NCBI GenBank assembly: GCA_012840625.1
Contig: DUSB01000012.1
Coordinates: forward strand, 1-19,962
Direction of reading: 5' to 3'
From: Syntrophomonadaceae bacterium
GTDB taxonomy: Bacteria; Bacillota; Syntrophomonadia; Syntrophomonadales; Syntrophomonadaceae
Length of the DNA stretch: 19,962 nt
The notes beneath the pieces are model-generated. The model was not told the DNA's origin and searched no databases. It was given only the letters and a program-made list of their open reading frames with translations. Positions 14,348 to 19,962 of the stretch are shown here, in pieces (position 1 is the stretch's first letter; each line of letters begins with the position of its first letter). Made by a program: the position numbers and the translations under genes.

Positions 14348-15412
14348 TTGAAACACCAGGGGACTCTACGCTACGTTTTAACCAGCAGCTATACCCACCA
14401 GGGTTTTCATACCTTTATTCCCGGGCTTTTGCAGGGCCTGAAAAGGGTCTATATCCTCAAAGGCGCCCCCGGGTCAGGCAAGTCTTTTTTTATTCGTTTT
14501 ATTGGTGAACATCTGTCAGAACAGGGTTATGATGTGGAATTCTGGATGTCGGCTTTAGATGCTGTAAGCCCGGATGGAGTTTACATTCCTCAATTGGATA
14601 CAGCGGTAGTAAATGGAAGCCTTCCCCTGCCCATTGATCCCCGCTATCCAGGGGTTCGAGATGTCTTGATCAATTTGGAGGAATTCTGGAATGAGCAGAA
14701 AATTGATGGGCAGCAGGCCAAAGTAATTGAACTGGTGGATCAAATGGAAAGCTGTCTGCATCAAGTTACGGCTCAGCTTCAGGAAGCTGTTGCGGTTTAT
14801 GAAGTGGCAAAAAATATCTATACACCCTGTGTGGATAAGAAAAAGCTGCAGGACTTGATCGGCGAACTGGCGGATCAGATCCTCCAAAATGGAGCGGTAG
14901 AACGCCATTATTTTGCCCGGGCCTTTACGGCCGATGGTCTGGTCAATTACATGAACGAAGTCAGTGCGGAGTGCAAACGGCGCTATATTTTCAAGGGACC
15001 GCCGGGGAGTGGAAAAGGTTTCGTTATAGAAGCCCTGGCTCAACAGGCCAGAAATAAAGGGCATCATCTGGAGTATTATCATTGCGGTCTGCAGCCAGAG
15101 AAAATCGATATGCTTATCATTCGTGATCTGCAGGTAGCTCTGATTAAGGCCGGAGAGATGGATTTACTGCTCAGGCCCTGGGATGTAGTCGTGGATCTGG
15201 GGAGTTTTTTGAATGCATACGATACGGAGGAACTGCGGATACGTCATAGTGAAGAGATTCGCCGTTATGAGGTAAGTCTGTGGAATGCCCAGCAGGAAAT
15301 GGAGAAGCTTAACGATGCCTCCCGCCGGATGCAAAAAATCTTTACTTCCGCTACCGATTTTGCCCGCCTGGAAGCCAGGATAGAGGAGGTGCTGCAGGAG
15401 ATTAAGCGGTAG
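14348..15412 (+). CDS. Tandem P-loop NTPase of unknown function (PRK06851-like)
   Basis: About 354 residues from TTG 14348, with AGAGGT and then GTGAT upstream; the in-frame GTG at 14339 is too close to that site. The protein is an internal duplication. Half 1 has Walker A GAPGSGKS (about 39-46), then SALDAVSPDGVYIP and PRYPGVRDVLINLEEFW. Half 2 has Walker A GPPGSGKG (about 217-224), then the parallel YHCGLQPEKIDMLIIRDLQVAL. The halves are joined by a charged helical segment (about 110-190). Both P-loops are intact; the last residue differs, Ser against Gly. There is no signal peptide or membrane helix, so it is cytoplasmic. It resembles an uncharacterised Bacillota ATPase family I recall as PRK06851; the function is unknown. 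A long helical tail (about 300-354) ends the protein. Confidence 0.8.
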   Translation: MKHQGTLRYVLTSSYTHQGFHTFIPGLLQGLKRVYILKGAPGSGKSFFIRFIGEHLSEQGYDVEFWMSALDAVSPDGVYIPQLDTAVVNGSLPLPIDPRYPGVRDVLINLEEFWNEQKIDGQQAKVIELVDQMESCLHQVTAQLQEAVAVYEVAKNIYTPCVDKKKLQDLIGELADQILQNGAVERHYFARAFTADGLVNYMNEVSAECKRRYIFKGPPGSGKGFVIEALAQQARNKGHHLEYYHCGLQPEKIDMLIIRDLQVALIKAGEMDLLLRPWDVVVDLGSFLNAYDTEELRIRHSEEIRRYEVSLWNAQQEMEKLNDASRRMQKIFTSATDFARLEARIEEVLQEIKR

Positions 15413-15425
15413 ACTAAGCTGCGGA

Positions 15426-15475
15426 GCCGTCCTGAAAAAAGCTGTCTTTCTGTGATGAGTACAGGAGGGCTTTTA
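15426..15475 (+). terminator. Weak possible terminator after the double P-loop gene
   Basis: GCCGTCCTG (15426-15434) and CAGGAGGGC (15462-15470) pair with one mismatch across a 27-nt loop, followed by TTTTATT. The long loop makes it doubtful. Confidence 0.35.
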
Positions 15476-15478
15476 TTG

Positions 15479-15484
15479 TATAAT
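15479..15484 (+). promoter_or_regulatory. Probable uvrB -10 element
   Basis: Perfect TATAAT about 87 nt before the uvrB start. No good -35 box is seen at 16-18 nt upstream (15455-15462), so the promoter may be weak alone or need an activator. Confidence 0.4.
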
Positions 15485-15514
15485 GAAGGACAAGGAAAAT
15501 TTGTTTGCTTTGGC

Positions 15515-15541
15515 CTGTCTGCCGGTACAGTGTACAGGCAG
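15515..15541. promoter_or_regulatory. Inverted repeat in the uvrB leader, candidate damage-response operator
   Basis: CTGCCGGTAC (15519-15528) and GTACAGGCAG (15532-15541) form a 10-bp dyad with one mismatch and a 3-nt centre. An overlapping CTGT-N8-ACAG (15515-15530) has the layout of the E. coli LexA box, while the Bacillus-type CGAAC-N4-GTTCG box is absent. It lies about 30-60 nt downstream of the predicted -10, where a bound protein would block elongation. Confidence 0.45.
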
Positions 15542-15570
15542 TACCATTTTAGTTCGAGCAGGTGATGATA

Positions 15571-17571
15571 GTGGCTGAGTTTAAAATTCATTCCGATTAT
15601 ACACTGGCAGGAGACCAACCGGAAGCTCTGCGTAAACTGGTCGAGGGTCTTAAAGCTGGATACAGGGGACAGACCCTGCTGGGAGTTACCGGATCAGGAA
15701 AAACCTATACCATGGCGCAGATAATTCAGGCAGTGCAGCGTCCGACACTGGTTATGGCCCCCAACAAAACGCTGGCAGGACAGCTTTATGCAGAGTTTAA
15801 GCAGTTTTTTCCGGATAATGCGGTGGAATATTTTATTTCCTATTATGATTACTATCAGCCGGAGGCCTATGTACCACATACCGATACGTATATAGAAAAA
15901 GATTCTTCTATCAATGATGAAATAGATAAACTGCGGCATTCGGCCACCGCCGCTTTACTGGAAAGACGCGATGTGATTATTGTGGCTTCGGTATCCTGCA
16001 TCTATGGGCTGGGATCGCCGGAAGACTATTATAATCTGGCTCTTTCCCTGCGTCCGGGTATGCAGATCAGCAGGGAAGCCATCCTTGCTGCCCTGGTTGA
16101 TATACAGTATACACGTAATGAGATGGCTTTTTCCCGCGGACAATTTCGGGTGCGGGGAGATGTAGTGGAGATTTTTCCCGCTTCTACCTTTGAAAATGCG
16201 CTGCGCATTGAATTATTTGGCGATGAAATTGACCGTATAGTGGAATTTAATCCGCTGACCGGTGAAGTGATTGGTCGCCGGGTTCATGCTATGATTTTCC
16301 CCGCTTCCCACTTTGTCACCACCCGGGATCGTATGCTGGCTACGGCGGGTCAGGTAGAAGAAGAACTGGCAGCGCAGGTAGAGGAGTTTAAAAAGCAGGG
16401 CAAGCTCCTGGAAGCACAGCGGCTTGAGCAGCGTACCCGCTATGATCTGGAGATGATCAGGGAAATAGGCTACTGTAAAGGAATCGAAAACTATTCCCGT
16501 TATATTACCGGACGGGCTCCTGGAGAGCCGCCCTATACCCTGATAGATTTCTTTCCGGAAGATTATCTCCTTTTTATGGACGAGTCTCATATATCGGTTC
16601 CGCAGGTACGGGGCATGTTCGCCGGGGATCGCTCCCGGAAAGAAAATCTGGTAGAATACGGGTTTCGCCTGCCTTCGGCACTGGATAACCGACCGCTGCG
16701 TTTTGAAGAATTTACCAGCAAGATCGGGCAGGTGATTTTTGTCAGTGCCACGCCCGGAGATTATGAGCTGGAAAAAAGCAGTCAGGTGGTGGAACAGGTT
16801 ATTCGCCCCACCGGTCTGGTGGACCCGGAAGTACAGGTACGGCCCACCCGGAATCAGATCGATGATCTCTTAGATGAGATTCGCCAGGTGGTGGAGCGGG
16901 GCTGGAGGGTTCTGGTTACGACTTTAACCAAAAAAATGGCAGAAGACCTGTGCGATTATTTTACCGATGCCGGTGTTCGGGTACGCTATATGCACTCGGA
17001 TATTGATGCCCTGGAACGCATGGAAATTTTGCGGGAATTACGCAGCGGGATGTTTGATGTGCTGGTAGGAATCAATTTGTTGCGGGAAGGACTGGATTTG
17101 CCTGAGGTAGCCCTGGTAGCTATTCTCGATGCTGATAAAGAAGGATTTCTGCGTTCCAGCCGTTCGCTCATCCAGACCATCGGACGGGCAGCCCGCAACG
17201 CTGAAGGACGGGTTTTGATGTATGCTGATGAGATAACACCAGCCATGCGGCAGGCCATTGATGAGACCGAACGCAGGCGCGCGAAACAGATTGCTTATAA
17301 CCAGGCGCATGGCATTACGCCAGAAACGATTCATAAGGCCGTTTACGATGCTATTGAAGCTACCATTGCCGAAGAAGGTCCAGGCTATGATATTGAGATC
17401 TTTGAGGGTATGAGCCGGGAAGAGCGGCAGCATCTGGCAGAGGAAATGGAGATAGAGATGCAAAAAGCAGCAGCAGCGCTGCAATTTGAGCGGGCGGCTC
17501 AGCTAAGAGATATGATAAAGGAGCTTACACTGCCGCCCCCAAAAGGCCGCAAAAAATCTGCGCCCAGGTAG
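15571..17571 (+). CDS. uvrB: Excinuclease ABC subunit B
   Basis: A 666-residue helicase-like damage verifier of nucleotide excision repair. Walker A is GVTGSGKT (38-45). The beta-hairpin region that probes the damaged strand starts at Tyr91 (YYDYYQPEAYVPHTDTYIEK). DESH, the Walker B equivalent, is at 337-340. The helicase C-terminal motifs include GINLLREGLDLPEV and QTIGRAARN. The C-terminal UVR domain (about 625-655), which binds UvrC, contains LQFERAAQLRD. GTG 15571 is favoured by AGGTGAT at 15560-15566; in-frame GTG 15562 and ATG 15565 are alternatives lacking a clear site. UvrA, encoded 75 nt downstream, loads it onto DNA. Confidence 0.97.
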   Translation: MAEFKIHSDYTLAGDQPEALRKLVEGLKAGYRGQTLLGVTGSGKTYTMAQIIQAVQRPTLVMAPNKTLAGQLYAEFKQFFPDNAVEYFISYYDYYQPEAYVPHTDTYIEKDSSINDEIDKLRHSATAALLERRDVIIVASVSCIYGLGSPEDYYNLALSLRPGMQISREAILAALVDIQYTRNEMAFSRGQFRVRGDVVEIFPASTFENALRIELFGDEIDRIVEFNPLTGEVIGRRVHAMIFPASHFVTTRDRMLATAGQVEEELAAQVEEFKKQGKLLEAQRLEQRTRYDLEMIREIGYCKGIENYSRYITGRAPGEPPYTLIDFFPEDYLLFMDESHISVPQVRGMFAGDRSRKENLVEYGFRLPSALDNRPLRFEEFTSKIGQVIFVSATPGDYELEKSSQVVEQVIRPTGLVDPEVQVRPTRNQIDDLLDEIRQVVERGWRVLVTTLTKKMAEDLCDYFTDAGVRVRYMHSDIDALERMEILRELRSGMFDVLVGINLLREGLDLPEVALVAILDADKEGFLRSSRSLIQTIGRAARNAEGRVLMYADEITPAMRQAIDETERRRAKQIAYNQAHGITPETIHKAVYDAIEATIAEEGPGYDIEIFEGMSREERQHLAEEMEIEMQKAAAALQFERAAQLRDMIKELTLPPPKGRKKSAPR

Positions 17572-17646
17572 CAGCTGGCGAAGCCGTTTTCCGTCAGCAT
17601 GTATGGAGTGATGGTTTTATTACGGAAAAATAAAGAGGTGCAGGAC

Positions 17647-19962
17647 TTGAAGGATGCTATTGTAATTAAAGGTGCACGTGAACATAATCTAAAAAATATT
17701 GATATAACGATCCCGCGTGATCAGCTGGTGGTGCTGACCGGGGTTTCCGGTTCGGGCAAATCCAGCCTGGCTTTCGATACTATTTACAGTGAAGGACAGC
17801 GCCGCTATGTGGAGTCTTTATCTACCTATGCCCGGCAGTTTTTGGGACAAATGGATAAACCTGATGTGGATTATATTGAAGGACTGTCCCCTTCTATTTC
17901 CATTGATCAGAAAACTACTTCCAACAATCCGCGTTCTACAGTGGGTACAGTTACCGAGATCTATGACTACATGCGCCTGCTTTTTGCGCGCATAGGGAGG
18001 CCTCACTGTCCTTACTGCCACCGGCCCATCCAGAGGCAGACGGTTGATCAGGTAGTAGATGCCGTGCTGGCTTTACCGCAGCGTAGCCGGATTAAGATTC
18101 TGGCTCCGATTATCAGGGGGCAAAAGGGTGAACATAAAAAGGTATTGCAGAAGCTTTTTAAGGATGGGTTTGTAAGGGTTATTGTTGATGGCTATGAATA
18201 TACATCCGATGAAGAGATTGAATTGGCTAAAAATAAAAAGCATGATATCGGTGTAGTGGTAGATCGTTTGATCATTAAAGATGAAATCCGCAGTCGTCTG
18301 GCGGAATCGCTGGAACTGGCCTTTGAGCTGAGTGAAGGCATTGTGGTGGTGCGCAGGATAAAGGATGATGGTGCGGAGGAGGATATGCTTTTCAGCCGCG
18401 ATTTCGCCTGTCCAGAATGCGGTTTCAGTCTGTCTGAGCTCAGCCCGCGTATGTTCTCCTTTAATAGTCCCTTTGGTGCCTGCCCGGAATGTGATGGCCT
18501 GGGAGAAAAGCGCGAGATTGATCCTGCTCTTATCCTGGATCTGGATCGGAGTCTGGAGGAAGGCGCAGTGATACCCTGGGCCGGGCCTTTTCAGAGCTTC
18601 TATCGCCAGCTTTTACAGGGCGCAGCTGAACGCTATGAGATTCCCATGGATAAGCCCCTGCGGGAGCTGACGAAAAAGCAGCTCCATCTATTGCTTTATG
18701 GGAATGATGGGGAGCGCCTGCGGATTCAATATACCAATTCCTATGGAGAAGAACGAGAGTTTGCGGCTGCTTTTGAAGGGGTAGTCAACAATTTGAGCCG
18801 GCGTTATGCGGAGACGAGATCAGACGCCTCCCGGGAAGATTTAGAAAAATATATGACCGTTTCACCCTGCCCGGTGTGCCGGGGTCAGCGTCTGCGGGAA
18901 GAAATCCTCTGGGTGCTGGTGGGAGGCAAATCCATTGCCGATCTGAGCTCCCTGTCTGTTCGTGAGGCGCTGTCTTTTTTTGAGCATCTGGAGCTGGATC
19001 AACGGGAACAGCATATTTCCCGGCAGGTGATCAAAGAAATTCGTGAACGCCTGTATTTCTTGGCAGATGTGGGACTTGATTACCTGACGCTGGATCGTTC
19101 TGCCGGCAGCCTATCCGGTGGTGAAGCCCAGAGGATTCGTCTGGCTACGCAGGTCGGCTCCAGCTTGGTGGGGGTTTTATATGTTCTGGATGAGCCCAGC
19201 ATTGGTCTGCATCCGCGTGACCATGACCGCCTACTGCTGACCTTGAAGCGGCTGCGTGATCTGGGCAACACCGTTATGGTGGTAGAACATGATGAAGAAA
19301 CCATGCATGCGGCGGATTATATTATCGATATCGGTCCCGGTGCCGGGGTTCATGGTGGCGAAGTGGTGGCCGCTGGTACCCTGGAGGATATCATGCAGGT
19401 GGAAGAGTCTATTACCGGTCAGTATCTGTCCGGCAAGCGTAAGATTCCCGTACCGGTTAAGCGCCGCAGTGGCAATGGTGAATATCTGGTGATTCGTGGT
19501 GCCCGCCAGCATAATCTTAAAAATATTGATGTGCGCATCCCGCTGGGGTTGATGACGGTGATAACGGGTGTATCTGGTTCTGGTAAAAGTACCTTGATCG
19601 AGGATATCCTCTATCCCGCCCTTATGAAAGCCATTCATGGAGGACGGCATCGGGCTGGTGACCATGATTCCATAGAGGGTATGGAACATATCGAAAAGGT
19701 GATCAATATTGACCAATCGCCTATAGGACGGACACCACGTTCCAATCCTGCTACCTATACGGGGGCCTTTGATGGCATTCGTGAGCTTTTTTCTGAAACC
19801 AAAGAAGCCCGGATGCGCGGGTACAAACCAGGACGGTTCAGCTTCAATGTTCGTGGGGGGCGCTGTGAAGCCTGCTCTGGAGATGGCATTATCAAAATTG
19901 AGATGCATTTTCTGCCTGATGTCTATGTTCCCTGTGAGGTTTGTAAAGGGAAGCGTTACAAC
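17647..19962 (+). CDS. uvrA: Excinuclease ABC subunit A (3' end beyond the window)
   Basis: Starts at TTG 17647 with AAGAGGTG 6 nt upstream and stays open for 772 codons to the right edge. UvrA is the dimeric ABC-type ATPase that first finds DNA lesions and recruits UvrB. Seen in order: first Walker A GVSGSGKSS (about 31-39); the UvrB-binding region, with CPYC near residue 121; first zinc module Cys255, Cys258, Cys279 and Cys282; ABC signature LSGGEAQR (489-496); Walker B LDEPSIGLHPRD (Asp515, Glu516); second Walker A GVSGSGKST (641-649); and second zinc module Cys740, Cys743, Cys763 and Cys766. The window ends at CKGKRYN, so the second signature and Walker B lie outside. The frame is unbroken by my codon-by-codon reading. 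A separate promoter is not evident. Confidence 0.97.
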   Translation, partial: MKDAIVIKGAREHNLKNIDITIPRDQLVVLTGVSGSGKSSLAFDTIYSEGQRRYVESLSTYARQFLGQMDKPDVDYIEGLSPSISIDQKTTSNNPRSTVGTVTEIYDYMRLLFARIGRPHCPYCHRPIQRQTVDQVVDAVLALPQRSRIKILAPIIRGQKGEHKKVLQKLFKDGFVRVIVDGYEYTSDEEIELAKNKKHDIGVVVDRLIIKDEIRSRLAESLELAFELSEGIVVVRRIKDDGAEEDMLFSRDFACPECGFSLSELSPRMFSFNSPFGACPECDGLGEKREIDPALILDLDRSLEEGAVIPWAGPFQSFYRQLLQGAAERYEIPMDKPLRELTKKQLHLLLYGNDGERLRIQYTNSYGEEREFAAAFEGVVNNLSRRYAETRSDASREDLEKYMTVSPCPVCRGQRLREEILWVLVGGKSIADLSSLSVREALSFFEHLELDQREQHISRQVIKEIRERLYFLADVGLDYLTLDRSAGSLSGGEAQRIRLATQVGSSLVGVLYVLDEPSIGLHPRDHDRLLLTLKRLRDLGNTVMVVEHDEETMHAADYIIDIGPGAGVHGGEVVAAGTLEDIMQVEESITGQYLSGKRKIPVPVKRRSGNGEYLVIRGARQHNLKNIDVRIPLGLMTVITGVSGSGKSTLIEDILYPALMKAIHGGRHRAGDHDSIEGMEHIEKVINIDQSPIGRTPRSNPATYTGAFDGIRELFSETKEARMRGYKPGRFSFNVRGGRCEACSGDGIIKIEMHFLPDVYVPCEVCKGKRYN

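Noticed and set aside
17587..17629. TTTTCCGT / ACGGAAAA inverted repeat before uvrA
   Set aside because: 8-bp AT-rich arms 27 nt apart with no T-tract; close to what chance gives and not convincing as a terminator or operator.
19231..19908. 225-codon minus-strand frame over uvrA
   Set aside because: Antisense to the second Walker A and zinc module of uvrA, which translate without interruption on the + strand.
1..19962. CRISPR arrays, tRNA or rRNA genes, insertion sequences, phage genes
   Set aside because: No regularly spaced repeats, cloverleaf-like segments, transposase motifs or terminal inverted repeats were seen by eye on either strand; a tRNA or covariance scan was not possible here.

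Overview
The window reads as a chromosomal housekeeping segment of a low-to-moderate G+C Bacillota (clostridial) bacterium. Evidence is the long-form hibernation factor next to secA, the prfB frameshift, the ftsEX / M23 peptidase / C-terminal protease / MinJ-like / uvrBA order also known from Bacillus subtilis, strong GGAGG-type ribosome binding sites, and very frequent TTG and GTG starts. A syntrophomonad-like relative is my guess; no marker here fixes the genus. All genes are on the + strand except a partial one at the left edge. I see no tRNA, rRNA, IS element, prophage gene or CRISPR array.

Layout. (1) 1-376, minus strand: 5' part of a molybdate/anion-type ABC transporter binding lipoprotein; a perfect 16-bp dyad overlaps the -35 region of its predicted promoter. 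(2) 377-902: long non-coding stretch ending in the hpf promoter. (3) 903-1448 hpf, hairpin terminator, then secA (1553-4051), which overlaps motA by 1 nt, followed by motB (to 5680): translocase ATPase plus a complete flagellar stator pair. (4) prfB (5805-6906), with a TTG start and an in-frame UGA read by +1 frameshifting, then a two-subunit transketolase (6961-7788, 7805-8740) and a terminator. (5) ftsE-ftsX and a secreted coiled-coil/M23 peptidase (8865-11665), closed by a bidirectional terminator. (6) A CtpA/B-type protease and a MinJ-like membrane PDZ protein (11819-14285). (7) A protein with two P-loops, of unknown function, with its own near-consensus promoter (14348-15412). (8) uvrB (15571-17571) and uvrA (17647 to beyond the right edge), with an inverted repeat in the uvrB leader.

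How they work together. Regions 5 and 6 form a cell-envelope and division block: FtsEX is an ABC-type mechanotransmitter that in other bacteria drives a coiled-coil-bearing M23 hydrolase or activator like the one encoded next to it, and MinJ places the Min division inhibitor. Region 3 joins protein export to motility, and region 4 translation termination to the pentose phosphate pathway. Region 8 is nucleotide excision repair. No wholly new multi-gene system is evident. The items most worth a second look are the double P-loop ATPase, the MinJ-like protein outside Bacilli, the non-canonical prfB frameshift site, the motAB insertion between secA and prfB, and the two dyads upstream of the binding-protein gene and of uvrB.
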